NCBI GenBank assembly: GCA_964551435.1
Contig: CAZKBS010000011.1
Location: forward strand, 1 to 55,561
DNA from: UBA2020 sp964551435
GTDB lineage: Bacteria; Pseudomonadota; Alphaproteobacteria; Micavibrionales; UBA2020
Reading direction: 5' to 3'
DNA: 55,561 nt
In this document: positions 39,936 to 48,863 of the stretch, one piece after another
Layout of the letters: each line of letters starts with the position of its first letter
Position numbering within the stretch: position 1 is the first letter of the stretch
Program-made: the position numbers and the translations under genes
Notes under the pieces: generated by a model
Seen by the model: the letters and a program-made list of their open reading frames with translations, nothing else
Database searches by the model: none
What the model was told of the DNA's origin: nothing

Positions 39936-41231
39936 ATGGCAACGCGCGCCAAAACAAAATCTGCGAAACCGGTAAAACCGGCCAAAGTCTCCGCGCCTGC
40001 ACCTGTGAAAAGAGCCGAACCCCTGAGCGACATGCTCGCCGCTGACGGCCTTGCCGTTTTCGCCAGCCGTCCCGAACAAAGCCGCGGCCGCATGTACGCG
40101 GAGCCGCCGAGCAAAACCCGCGGCGATTTCGAACGTGACCGTGACCGCATCATCCATTCACAAGCGTTTCGCCGTCTGAAATTCAAAACGCAGGTTTTCG
40201 TGTATCACGAGGGTGACCATTTCCGCACCCGTCTGAGCCACAGCATCGAGGTGGCGCAGGTCGCGCGTTCGCTGTCGCGTTTGTTGAAATGCGATCAGGA
40301 TCTGGCCGAGGTGGCGGCGCTGGCGCATGACGTCGGCCATACCCCTTTCGCGCATGTGGGCGAAGACGCGCTGGCGGAGTGCATGAAACCCTACGGCGGT
40401 TTCGACCATAACGACCAGACGCTGCGCGTGGTCACGAAACTTGAAAAGAAATATCCGGATTTTGACGGCCTGAACCTGACGTGGGAATCCCTCGAAGGCC
40501 TGGTCAAGCACAACGGCCCCGTGATCAAGAAAGGGCATAAGAAACCGCATTTCGAGGTTACGCTGGACGCGCTGCGCCACCAAATCGACCTCAAGCTTGA
40601 TACCTATGCCTCGCTGGAGGCGCAAATCGCCGGTATCGCCGACGATATCGCCTATAACAGCCACGACCTTGACGACGGTTTGTCGGCGGGCATGTTTACG
40701 CTCAAAGACCTCGAACAGGTCGATTGGGTTGCGGCCATCATGCACGAAAAGCGCAAGACCTGGCCGAACATCGACAACTACCGCCTGACGCAGGAAACCA
40801 TCCGCGATGTCATGGGCACCTATGTCATCGATGTTCTGGGCGAAACCAAAAAACGTCTCGCGGGGCTGAAGCCGAAATCCGCCGACGATATCCGCCATGC
40901 CAAAGAACAAACCGTGGCGATGTCCGATGACCTGCGTAAAAAAGACCGCCAGCTGCGCGATTTCCTGTGGGCGCATTTCTACCGCCACCATCAGGTCAGC
41001 CGCGTGCGCCGCAAGGTTTTCCAGTGCGTGCAGGATTTGTTCACTGTGTTCATGGAACACCGCCGCTGCCTGCCGCCCGAATGGCAGGCGCAGATTGAAA
41101 ACACGCCCAAGGGCTGGAAGGCAAAAGACTGGCACGCGCGCAGTGTCGCCGATTACATCGCCAGCATGACCGACCGTCTGGCGCTTTTGGAACACAAGGA
41201 ACTTTTCGATACCTATCAGATGATGAGATAA
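39936..41231 (+). CDS. dgt: Deoxyguanosinetriphosphate triphosphohydrolase-like protein
   Basis: An HD-domain dNTP triphosphohydrolase of 431 residues, which splits dNTPs into nucleoside and tripolyphosphate. The active-site chain is complete: QAFRRLKFKTQVFVY, HFRTRLSHSIEVAQ (His), AALAHDVGHTPFAH (HD pair) and GIADDIAYNSHDLDDG (second Asp). The first 35 residues are a Lys/Pro/Ala-rich tail (MATRAKTKSAKPVKPAK), again in the style of the H1-like protein. Strong GGGAGGGG ribosome site. It heads the block dgt-argS-SPOR-nagZ. Confidence 0.94.
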   Translation: MATRAKTKSAKPVKPAKVSAPAPVKRAEPLSDMLAADGLAVFASRPEQSRGRMYAEPPSKTRGDFERDRDRIIHSQAFRRLKFKTQVFVYHEGDHFRTRLSHSIEVAQVARSLSRLLKCDQDLAEVAALAHDVGHTPFAHVGEDALAECMKPYGGFDHNDQTLRVVTKLEKKYPDFDGLNLTWESLEGLVKHNGPVIKKGHKKPHFEVTLDALRHQIDLKLDTYASLEAQIAGIADDIAYNSHDLDDGLSAGMFTLKDLEQVDWVAAIMHEKRKTWPNIDNYRLTQETIRDVMGTYVIDVLGETKKRLAGLKPKSADDIRHAKEQTVAMSDDLRKKDRQLRDFLWAHFYRHHQVSRVRRKVFQCVQDLFTVFMEHRRCLPPEWQAQIENTPKGWKAKDWHARSVADYIASMTDRLALLEHKELFDTYQMMR

Positions 41232-41241
41232 GAAAAAGAAA

Positions 41242-42999
41242 ATGAACATCTTTCAGGAATACAGAAACCATATCGTCGATATCCTCTCGCATATGTCGCA
41301 AACGGGCGACCTGCCGGCGGGGCTTGATCTGTCGCGCGTCACGGTGGAGCCGCCGCGCGATGCCAGCCACGGCGACATGTCGACCAACGCGGCGATGGTG
41401 CTGTCGAAACCTGCGGGCAAAAACCCGCGCCAGCTGGGCGAAATCCTTGCCGAGAAAATCAAAACCCTCGACGGCGTGACCGAAGTCACCGTCGCGGGGC
41501 CGGGGTTTGTAAATTTCCGTCTGGATGCCGCCGCATGGCTGGCGACGGTACGCAATGTGCTGTCGGCCGGTATCCATTTCGGCAACAGCGGCATGGGTCG
41601 TAACAAAAAAGTGAACATTGAATACGTCTCCGCCAATCCGACGGGGCCGCTGACGGTCGGTCACGCGCGCGGCGCGGTGGTAGGTGACGCGATGGCGTCG
41701 CTGCTGCAAAAAGCGGGCTTCGATGTCGTGCGCGAATATTACATCAACGATGCGGGCAATCAGGTGAATATCCTTGGTCGCTCCGTGTACCTGCGTTACC
41801 GCGAGGCGCTGGGCGAAAGCATCGGCGAGATCCCGCCGGGTTTTTATCCGGGCGAATACCTCAAAGACGTCGGCCAGATGCTGGCCAAACGCGATGGCGA
41901 CAAATGGCTGGGCAAGGATGAAGCCGAATGGCATCCGGTCTGCAAAGCCGCTGCGCTTGAGATGATGATGGCCGAAATCAAGGCCGACCTTGCCGATATG
42001 GGCATCCATCATGACGTGTTTTCTTCCGAACAGGCGGTGATTGACGCGGGCGCGGTCGACAAGGCCTTCAAGGCGCTTGAAGATCAGGGGCTCATCTATA
42101 CCGGCGTGCTGGAGCCGCCCAAGGGCAAGAAACCCGATGATTGGGAAGAGCGCCCGCAAACGCTGTTTAAAGCCACGCAATTCGGTGACGACACCGACCG
42201 CCCGCTGAAAAAATCCGACGGGTCGTGGACATATTTTGCCAACGACATCGCCTATCACTGGGATAAATACAACCGCGGCGCGAAGCATCTTATCGATATC
42301 CTCGGCGCCGATCATGGCGGCTACGTCAAGCGCATCCGCGCGGCGGTGAAGGCCGTATCGGGCGGCGAGGCGGATGTCGATGTGAAGCTTTGCCAGATTG
42401 TGCATACCTTTGATAACGGGGAGCCGGTGCGCATGTCCAAACGTGCAGGTACGTTTGTGACGCTGCGTGATATGCTCGATAAAGTTGGCAAGGATGTGAT
42501 CCGTTTCATCATGCTGACGCGCAGCAGTGACCAGACGCTGGAATTCGATTTCGCCAAAGTGGTCGAGCAGTCCAAGGACAATCCGGTATTCTATGTGCAG
42601 TATGCGCATGCGCGCTGCTATTCGGTTTTGCGCAACGCCAAGGAAATGTTTCCCGACATGGCGTCCGATGCCATGTCACTCGCGGATGCCAACGTCAGCC
42701 GGCTGGCGAGCGAGGACGAGTTGAAGCTCGTACGCCTCATGGCCGCATGGCCGCGCCATGTGGAGCAGGCGGCAGAGGCGGCGGAACCGCACCGCATCAC
42801 GTTTTATTTGCAGGAACTGGCGGCGGAATTCCATGCCTTCTGGAACAAGGGGCGCGAGGATAATTCCCTGCGCTTCCTGCATGAAAACGACAGGGGCCTC
42901 AGCCATGCGCGTCTGGCGCTGGTGCGGGCTGTTGCAACGGTTATCGCCTCGGGCCTGACCGTTATGGGCGTCACACCACTGGAGGAGTTGCACGGATAA
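41242..42999 (+). CDS. argS: Arginyl-tRNA synthetase
   Basis: Class I synthetase charging tRNA-Arg. The 585 residues carry the HIGH motif as NPTGPLTVGHARGAVVGD and the KMSKS motif as RMSKRAGTF. The N-terminal Add-1 domain (DRVTVEPPRDASHGDMSTN) and the C-terminal anticodon helices are present. It begins 10 bases after dgt and overlaps the next gene by one base (TAATG). Confidence 0.96.
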   Translation: MNIFQEYRNHIVDILSHMSQTGDLPAGLDLSRVTVEPPRDASHGDMSTNAAMVLSKPAGKNPRQLGEILAEKIKTLDGVTEVTVAGPGFVNFRLDAAAWLATVRNVLSAGIHFGNSGMGRNKKVNIEYVSANPTGPLTVGHARGAVVGDAMASLLQKAGFDVVREYYINDAGNQVNILGRSVYLRYREALGESIGEIPPGFYPGEYLKDVGQMLAKRDGDKWLGKDEAEWHPVCKAAALEMMMAEIKADLADMGIHHDVFSSEQAVIDAGAVDKAFKALEDQGLIYTGVLEPPKGKKPDDWEERPQTLFKATQFGDDTDRPLKKSDGSWTYFANDIAYHWDKYNRGAKHLIDILGADHGGYVKRIRAAVKAVSGGEADVDVKLCQIVHTFDNGEPVRMSKRAGTFVTLRDMLDKVGKDVIRFIMLTRSSDQTLEFDFAKVVEQSKDNPVFYVQYAHARCYSVLRNAKEMFPDMASDAMSLADANVSRLASEDELKLVRLMAAWPRHVEQAAEAAEPHRITFYLQELAAEFHAFWNKGREDNSLRFLHENDRGLSHARLALVRAVATVIASGLTVMGVTPLEELHG

Positions 43000-43856
43000 T
43001 GAGCGAAGAGCAAAAACCCCAAGACGAAAATCTCGGTTCTTTCTATGTCGGTCGCCGTCCGCCACCGCCGCCCGAACGCGTGCTGCCCAAGGGCGGTTTG
43101 AGCGTTCTGGCGCTGATCGCCTTCGCGGCCATCATCTGGTATGCCTATCCGACCAGCGAAGAAGCGCAGGAAGCCGCCGATGTGCCCGTGGTGCTGGCGG
43201 AAAAATCCGCATATAAATTTACGCCCGACGATCCTGGCGGCATGAAAGTGCCGCACCAGGACAGCACGGTGTTCGACCCGCTGGATAACAAAGACAAGCA
43301 GCGCGTGGAGCGTTTGCTGCCCGGCACCGAAGAACCCGTGAACAAAGACGAGGTCATCAAAACGGCAGAAGACAAACCCGCCAGTGCGAATACCAGCCTG
43401 AAAAAAGTCGGCATCGCTACTGAAAAAGTGATTGCGCCTGAAAAAGCGCCCGCCAAGGAAACGGCCAGCAAAGAAGCGTCCGTCAAAACCGAAGCGGACA
43501 AACCGGTTCAAAAACCCGCGGCGGTCAAAACGGCGGAAACGGCACCTGCTGCATCGGCACCGGCCGCCGAACCGACCGAACAGGCGGCCAAGTCTGTCGC
43601 GGCGGCGGGCGGGACGGTTTATATCCAGCTCGGTTCCTACCGCAATACCGAAGGGGCTGCGACGGACTGGAAAAAGCTTCAGCAAAAACATCCCGATTTG
43701 CTCAAGGGGCTCGATATGCGCACACAGCGGATTGACCTTGGCGCCAAGGGCGTATTCAACCGCCTGCAAGCCGGCAAGGTGAGCGAGGCGCGGGCAAAAG
43801 AAATCTGCGAGGTTCTCAAATCGTCCAATCCGGGCGGCTGCATGGTGGTGAGGTAA
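42999..43856 (+). CDS. SPOR-domain membrane protein
   Basis: A 285-residue protein with a short Pro-rich cytoplasmic start (RRPPPPPERV), one membrane span GGLSVLALIAFAAIIWYAY, a long Lys/Ala/Pro/Glu-rich periplasmic linker and a C-terminal SPOR domain (TVYIQLGSYRNTEGAATDWK to RAKEICEVLKSSNPGGCMVV). SPOR domains bind denuded glycan at the division septum. It is the usual partner after argS in alphaproteobacteria and points to cell-division function. Confidence 0.88.
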   Translation: MSEEQKPQDENLGSFYVGRRPPPPPERVLPKGGLSVLALIAFAAIIWYAYPTSEEAQEAADVPVVLAEKSAYKFTPDDPGGMKVPHQDSTVFDPLDNKDKQRVERLLPGTEEPVNKDEVIKTAEDKPASANTSLKKVGIATEKVIAPEKAPAKETASKEASVKTEADKPVQKPAAVKTAETAPAASAPAAEPTEQAAKSVAAAGGTVYIQLGSYRNTEGAATDWKKLQQKHPDLLKGLDMRTQRIDLGAKGVFNRLQAGKVSEARAKEICEVLKSSNPGGCMVVR

Positions 43857-43860
43857 TATC

Positions 43861-44928
43861 ATGAATGCTTGGCAGGAACTTAAAGCGATTGTCGTCGATG
43901 CGACGGGCACCGAACTGACGGCGGACGAGCGTGCGCTCTTCGCCGCTGAAAAACCGGCGGGCTTTATTCTGTTCAAACGCAACTGCGTTTCCAAACAGCA
44001 GGTTTCCGACCTTGTCGCATCGGTACGCGAAGCGGTGGGCCGCGATGACCTGCCCGTGCTGATCGATCAGGAGGGCGGCACCGTTGCCCGCCTGCGTGCG
44101 CCCGAATTCCGCGAATATCCGGCCGCCAAGATTTTTGGAGAACTGGCGCAGGATGCGGCGGAGCAGGGGCTCGAAGCCACGCGCGTGAGCGCGTATCTGA
44201 TGGCGCTTGATCTTGCCGATATGGGCATCACCGTCAACTGCGCGCCCGTGGTCGATGTACCCGCGCCGGATTGCCATGAGTTTTTGTCGGCCAGCCGTAC
44301 CTTCAGCGACAGTCCCGATATGGTCGGCCAGCTGGGCGAAGCGGTCTGCCGCGGCCTTCTGGCGGGGCAGGTAACGCCGGTTATCAAGCATATCCCCGGC
44401 CATGGCCGCGCCCGCGTGGACAGCCATTTCGGCCTGCCCGTGGTGGAGGTTCCGGCGGATATTCTCTCAAGAACGGACTTCAAGCCCTTCAAATATCTAG
44501 CCCAAACAAATATGAAAACGGCGCTTTGGGCCATGGCGGCGCATGTTGTATATTCTTCATTAGATTCTGATTCTGCCGCTACCGTTTCCGCGCGCGTCAC
44601 CCGTGACGTGATCCGCGGGGAAATTGGTTTCGACGGTGTGCTGATCGCCGATGATATTTCCATGAAGGCGCTCGGCGGCACCATCGAAGATCGCGTGGCG
44701 CGGACGATGGGGGCGGGCATGGATTTGACCATGATTTGCAACGCCACTTTCGAAGACCGCGTCAAGGCGTTAAGCGCAACGCCCAAGGTGTCGGCACAAG
44801 CCGCGCAGCGGCTAGCAGAGGCGGAGCGGCAACGCACGTCGTTTACCGCTTCGGGGAATGACAACGGCGCACGCGAAGCGCTGCACGAAAAACTCGCAGC
44901 CCTGCTGCAACAAAGAAAGACCGGCTGA
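43861..44928 (+). CDS. nagZ: Beta-N-acetylhexosaminidase
   Basis: Glycoside hydrolase family 3 enzyme that trims N-acetylglucosamine from anhydro-muropeptides during wall recycling. The 355 residues show IDQEGGTVARL, KHIPGHGRARVDSHFGLP with the acid/base-loop His, and FDGVLIADDISMKALGG with the nucleophile among Asp264/265. It is cytoplasmic, as no signal peptide is present. It starts four bases after the SPOR gene with GAGGTAA. Confidence 0.94.
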   Translation: MNAWQELKAIVVDATGTELTADERALFAAEKPAGFILFKRNCVSKQQVSDLVASVREAVGRDDLPVLIDQEGGTVARLRAPEFREYPAAKIFGELAQDAAEQGLEATRVSAYLMALDLADMGITVNCAPVVDVPAPDCHEFLSASRTFSDSPDMVGQLGEAVCRGLLAGQVTPVIKHIPGHGRARVDSHFGLPVVEVPADILSRTDFKPFKYLAQTNMKTALWAMAAHVVYSSLDSDSAATVSARVTRDVIRGEIGFDGVLIADDISMKALGGTIEDRVARTMGAGMDLTMICNATFEDRVKALSATPKVSAQAAQRLAEAERQRTSFTASGNDNGAREALHEKLAALLQQRKTG

Positions 44929-44933
44929 CGGAT

Positions 44934-46163
44934 ATGAGCGAAGCGGAAGCATCAAAATTCGAAGACGACCTTTTGAACGAACGCAGCGAGGGCGAGCAGC
45001 TGATGCTCTATCTCGGCGATTTCGACGGGCCGATCGATATGCTTTTGACTCTGGCGCGCGACCAGAAGGTCGACCTTGCCAAAATCTCTATTCTCGCGCT
45101 GGCCAACCAATATATCGACTTCATCGAAAAGGCGCGCGCGCTGCGCCTTGAGCTCGCCGCCGATTATCTGGTCATGGCCGCGTGGTTGGCTTATCTCAAA
45201 TCGCGCCTGCTGATCCCTCAGGAAGAAAAGAAACAGGCCGAACCCACCGCGCAGGATCTGGCGGAGGCGCTGCAATTCCAGCTGCGCCGCCTCGAAGCGA
45301 TGCGCAAGGTGGCGAACGACCTGTTTCACCTGCCGCGCCTTGGCTACAATGTTTTTGCACGCGGGGAGCCGGAAGGCCTCAAAACCGAATACGTGCCGCG
45401 CTATGAAATGACATTCTATGACCTGCTGCGCGCCTATGGCGATATAAAGCAGCGTCAGCAGAATGCGGTTTACAAGCTTAATCCGGTCAAGCTGTTCTCG
45501 CTCGAAGAAGCGATTGAACGTATGGAACACATGCTCGGCAAAATTCCGCAGGAATGGGTATCGCTGTTCATGTTCCTGCCGGGCGGGGTGAAGGAAAAAA
45601 TCGTTAAACGCTCTGCCGTCGCTTCGACTTTTGGCGGCGCGCTTGAAATGGCGAAACGCGGGCTTCTTAAAATCCATCAGGAAAAGAATTACGGCCCCAT
45701 CTATATCCGCCGCCCCGGTGAAAAAGACGATGCCGTGCCTCCGCCCGCCGCACCCGAAGAGGAAAGCGGTATCAGCGCCGAAGACATCGCCTTCGCCGAA
45801 AACGACCTCGCCCAGCAACAGGCGGAAGAAGAAGCGCGAGAAGCCGAACGCATCGCTGCCGAAAAAGCCTTGGCCGACGCTGCCGCCGCGCCTGCCGCGC
45901 GTTACGTGCCGTCTTCGGATAGCGAAGATGAAGCAGAGGAAGATGATTTTGATCTTCAGGCGCTGAATGACGAGGCACCGGAAGCGGAAGCAGCGCCTGC
46001 TGACGAAGCCGCGGCCGAGGTGGCAGAAACCGCCGCGCCTCGCGTACTGACCGAAGAAGAAGAATGGGAATTGCTGCTGGCCGAAGAAGCCGCGCAGGAA
46101 GAAGCAAAACGCAAAGCCGCCGAAGAGGCCGCCGCCGCGCAAGACGATAAACAAGAGGCATAA
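44934..46163 (+). CDS. scpA: Segregation and condensation protein A (kleisin)
   Basis: ScpA bridges SMC heads and binds ScpB. The kleisin core occupies about residues 20-260: FDGPIDMLLTLARDQKVDLAKI and DYLVMAAWLAYLKSRLLIP are the N-terminal SMC-neck region, and EEWVS-like and KRSAVASTFGGALEMAKRG the C-terminal winged part. The last 150 residues are a disordered, Ala/Glu-rich acidic tail (EEEAREAERIAAEKALADAA and so on). Total of 409 is about 150 longer than common ScpA. It overlaps no gene, and scpB follows after 5 bases. Confidence 0.93.
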   Translation: MSEAEASKFEDDLLNERSEGEQLMLYLGDFDGPIDMLLTLARDQKVDLAKISILALANQYIDFIEKARALRLELAADYLVMAAWLAYLKSRLLIPQEEKKQAEPTAQDLAEALQFQLRRLEAMRKVANDLFHLPRLGYNVFARGEPEGLKTEYVPRYEMTFYDLLRAYGDIKQRQQNAVYKLNPVKLFSLEEAIERMEHMLGKIPQEWVSLFMFLPGGVKEKIVKRSAVASTFGGALEMAKRGLLKIHQEKNYGPIYIRRPGEKDDAVPPPAAPEEESGISAEDIAFAENDLAQQQAEEEAREAERIAAEKALADAAAAPAARYVPSSDSEDEAEEDDFDLQALNDEAPEAEAAPADEAAAEVAETAAPRVLTEEEEWELLLAEEAAQEEAKRKAAEEAAAAQDDKQEA

Positions 46164-46168
46164 GACAC

Positions 46169-47392
46169 ATGGCCAAAGCAAAAAAGAAAAACGCACAGGA
46201 AACCACTGACATCATCGACACGATGACCGAAGAAATCGACGCGCAGGCTGATATCTCCGAAGATGCTGAAGCGGCTGCCGCGTTTGAAGAAGAAGCCTTC
46301 GCCGCCGAAGAAATGGCGGAAGAACAGGCCGATGAAGATATGGCCGAAGAAATGAGCGCGGAGGAAGATGAAACCTCCGCAGCTGAAGACGCTTCGGTGG
46401 ATGCGCCGCAGGAAGAGGGCGACGAAGACCGCGAAATGCCGGCGATCACGCAGGACGACCTGCGCCTGGTCGAGGCGATTTTGTTCGCCGCACCCCATGC
46501 ACTGACCGTGCAGCAAATCGCCGAGCGCTTTCCTGAAGATCGCGTGATGCTGATCCCCGATGTGCTGGAAATGCTCAAAGAACATTACGCCGCGCGCGGC
46601 GTGACGCTGGTGCAGCGCGAAAAACGCTGGGCGCTGCGCACTTCTGCCGATCTTGGCCATCATCTGCGTATTGAAAAAGAACAGCCGAAGAAATTCACCC
46701 GCGCCGCGATGGAAACCATGGCGATTATCGCCTATCACCAGCCGGTGACGCGTGCGGAAATCGAAAATATCCGTGGCGTGGCGACCAGCCCCGGCGCGCT
46801 TGATGCGCTGATGGAAGCAGGCTGGATCAAGCCGGGCAAGCGCCGCGAAGTGCCGGGCCGTCCTGTGACGTGGCTGACCACGCAGGCGTTTCTGGATCAC
46901 TTCGGCCTCGAAAAACTCGAAGACCTGCCGGGTATGGAAGAGCTGAAAGCCGCCGGCCTGCTCGACAAACGTCCCGCTATCGAGGCGATGCCGACCACCG
47001 GCGACCTTTTCGAAGAAGGCGCAGGCAAGGAAGACATCGACCCGAACGAAATCACGGACGAAGACCTGCTCGGCAAGCCGGACGCCAACGACGAAGTGGC
47101 GTTCGACGAAGAAGCCGCAGAAGAAGGCACGGATACGGAAAACGAAACCGTTTCCAGCGGCGGGGATGACGAAGAAGAGGACTTCGACGACGAGGAGTCT
47201 GACGACGACGATTTCGACGATGAAGACGACGAAGGCGAAGAGACCGACGACGAGGATGACGAAGCCGACGATGGCGACGAAGATGGCGACCTCGGCGACA
47301 GCGATGATGAAGACGATGACGATGACTACGGCGACGATGACGGCGACGAAGACTTCGACGACGACGAAGATGACGAAGAGGATGACCGCTAA
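46169..47392 (+). CDS. scpB: Segregation and condensation protein B with long acidic tails
   Basis: ScpB is a winged-helix dimer that binds ScpA. The core is at about 90-250: LRLVEAILFAAPHALTVQQI, ALRTSADLGHHL, FTRAAMETMAIIAYHQPVTRAEIENIRG and RPVTWLTTQAFLDHFGLEKL. Both ends are extended. The first 85 residues are acidic (EEEAFAAEEMAEEQADEDMA) and the final 130 or so are almost only Asp and Glu with Gly and Ser (DDEDDDDDYGDDDGDEDFDD). Total of 407 is about twice the usual 190. The stop overlaps the tatA ATG. Confidence 0.93.
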   Translation: MAKAKKKNAQETTDIIDTMTEEIDAQADISEDAEAAAAFEEEAFAAEEMAEEQADEDMAEEMSAEEDETSAAEDASVDAPQEEGDEDREMPAITQDDLRLVEAILFAAPHALTVQQIAERFPEDRVMLIPDVLEMLKEHYAARGVTLVQREKRWALRTSADLGHHLRIEKEQPKKFTRAAMETMAIIAYHQPVTRAEIENIRGVATSPGALDALMEAGWIKPGKRREVPGRPVTWLTTQAFLDHFGLEKLEDLPGMEELKAAGLLDKRPAIEAMPTTGDLFEEGAGKEDIDPNEITDEDLLGKPDANDEVAFDEEAAEEGTDTENETVSSGGDDEEEDFDDEESDDDDFDDEDDEGEETDDEDDEADDGDEDGDLGDSDDEDDDDDYGDDDGDEDFDDDEDDEEDDR

Positions 47393-47574
47393 TGGGACTC
47401 AGTATTTGGCATATTCTGGTTGTGGCGGTTTTGGTCATGGTCCTCTTCGGTCGCGGTAAAATTCCGCAGATCATGGGTGACCTCGGCAAGGGGTTGCGCA
47501 ATTTCAAAGACGGCATCAGCGGCGAGGGCGAGAAAAAAGACAATCTGCCGCCGCCGGATAAAAAAGACGAGTAA
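47392..47574 (+). CDS. tatA: Sec-independent translocase protein TatA
   Basis: Pore-forming subunit of the twin-arginine pathway. The 60 residues are MGLSIWHILVVAVLVMVLFG (N-terminal span), FGRGKIPQIMGDLGKGLRNF (hinge and amphipathic helix) and a charged tail. ATG 47392 overlaps the scpB stop. TatB follows 5 bases on. Confidence 0.95.
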   Translation: MGLSIWHILVVAVLVMVLFGRGKIPQIMGDLGKGLRNFKDGISGEGEKKDNLPPPDKKDE

Positions 47575-47579
47575 ACGCC

Positions 47580-47951
47580 TTGTTCGGCATTTCGTGGTCA
47601 GAAATGCTGGTCATTCTGGCCGTGGCATTGGTTGTCATCGGTCCTAAGGATTTGCCGCGCCTGCTGTATTCGGCGGGTAAATTATTCAGAAACGTCAGGC
47701 GTTTCACCGACGATATTCAACGATCGATTGATGGCATCATGCGCGAAGAGGAGCTGGCGGATATCGTCCGCGAAGCCAATCTTGCGGGCGGTGACAATCT
47801 TCAGTTCGAACTCGACAAACAGGTGCAGATAGAAGCGGCGCGCCGCGCGGGTGCTCAGCCGGACGGCCCCGATATTACGCCCGCCGCCAAACCCAAAGGC
47901 TCTACGCCTCAAGCTGATAAAAAGCCGGAGGATAACGATGCAACCGGCTGA
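47580..47951 (+). CDS. tatB: Sec-independent translocase protein TatB
   Basis: TatB pairs with TatC to form the receptor for twin-arginine signal peptides. The 123 residues start FGISWSEMLVILAVALVVIG with the Glu in the span, then GPKDLPRLLYSAGKLFRNV as the amphipathic helix, then a long helical and polar tail. Start is TTG 47580 (TTGTTCGGC), giving MFG as in other TatB; no other codon gives the membrane start. The end overlaps tatC by 14 bases. Confidence 0.94.
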   Translation: MFGISWSEMLVILAVALVVIGPKDLPRLLYSAGKLFRNVRRFTDDIQRSIDGIMREEELADIVREANLAGGDNLQFELDKQVQIEAARRAGAQPDGPDITPAAKPKGSTPQADKKPEDNDATG

Positions 47952-48735
47952 TAAAGAAGATCAAAAAACCATGCCGCTGGTGGCGCATCTGACGGAGCTG
48001 CGCCAGCGGCTGATCCGCGTGATGCTGGTTTTCGTGCTGCTCAGTTGCGCCTGCTTTTTTATTGCCGAAGATATTTACGGTTTTCTGGTGCGCCCGCTGG
48101 CTGAAGTGCTGGAGGGGGAAAACCGCCGCCTGATTTACACGGGGATGGGTGAGGTCTTCATTTCTTACATGAAAATCGCCTGCTTTGCTGGCGGATTTAT
48201 TGCCTTTCCTTACCTTGCTGCGCAAGTCTGGCTGTTTGTGGCGCCGGGGCTTTACAAAAACGAGCGCAAGGTTTTCTTGCCGTTTCTGGTGGCAACGCCC
48301 GTGCTGTTCATTGCTGGCGCGGCGTTTGTTTATTATCTGGTCATGCCTGCGGCGTGGCGGTTTTTTGCCGGATTTGAAAACCTCACACCGTCGCCGGGCG
48401 GTCTGCCTATACAGCTTGAAGCGCGCGTGAGCGAATATCTCGATTTCGTCATGGGGCTCATCTTTGCGTTCGGCTTTTGCTTTCAACTGCCTGTTTTGTT
48501 GACGCTTGTCGGCTATGCAGGATTTGTGTCTGCCGATACGCTGGCCGACAAACGCCGCTATGCGATTGTGATTATTTTTTCCATTGCCGCCGTTGTCACG
48601 CCGCCGGATGTGCTGAGCCAGTTCATGCTCGCGGTGCCGCTGTTGTTGCTGTATGAAATGTCCATCCTGCTGGTGCGCCGGGCGGAGAAGCGCAGACAAG
48701 CCGCCAATGCCGACGCCGCGCCGTCAAACACCTAA
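47938..48735 (+). CDS. tatC: Sec-independent translocase protein TatC
   Basis: TatC is the six-span core receptor of the Tat pathway. The 265 residues start LVAHLTELRQRLIRVML, the TatC first-loop signature with the Glu; FIAFPYLAAQVWLFVAPGLY and KNERKVFLPF follow, then the last spans. ATG 47938 has GGAGG 7 bases upstream within tatB. Longer in-frame starts lack a site. A 128-base gap then separates it from serS. Confidence 0.95.
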   Translation: MQPADKEDQKTMPLVAHLTELRQRLIRVMLVFVLLSCACFFIAEDIYGFLVRPLAEVLEGENRRLIYTGMGEVFISYMKIACFAGGFIAFPYLAAQVWLFVAPGLYKNERKVFLPFLVATPVLFIAGAAFVYYLVMPAAWRFFAGFENLTPSPGGLPIQLEARVSEYLDFVMGLIFAFGFCFQLPVLLTLVGYAGFVSADTLADKRRYAIVIIFSIAAVVTPPDVLSQFMLAVPLLLLYEMSILLVRRAEKRRQAANADAAPSNT

Positions 48736-48863
48736 TCAAATCTAGACCGCGCCGCAAAAACCGAATAATATAAACGCATTGGGTTTCGGGAGGTTCCGGC
48801 GATGCCGGCGCTTCCTTGCGGGGGAATTGCGGGCGGCTGCGCCCATCATCACAGAGAAAAAAC

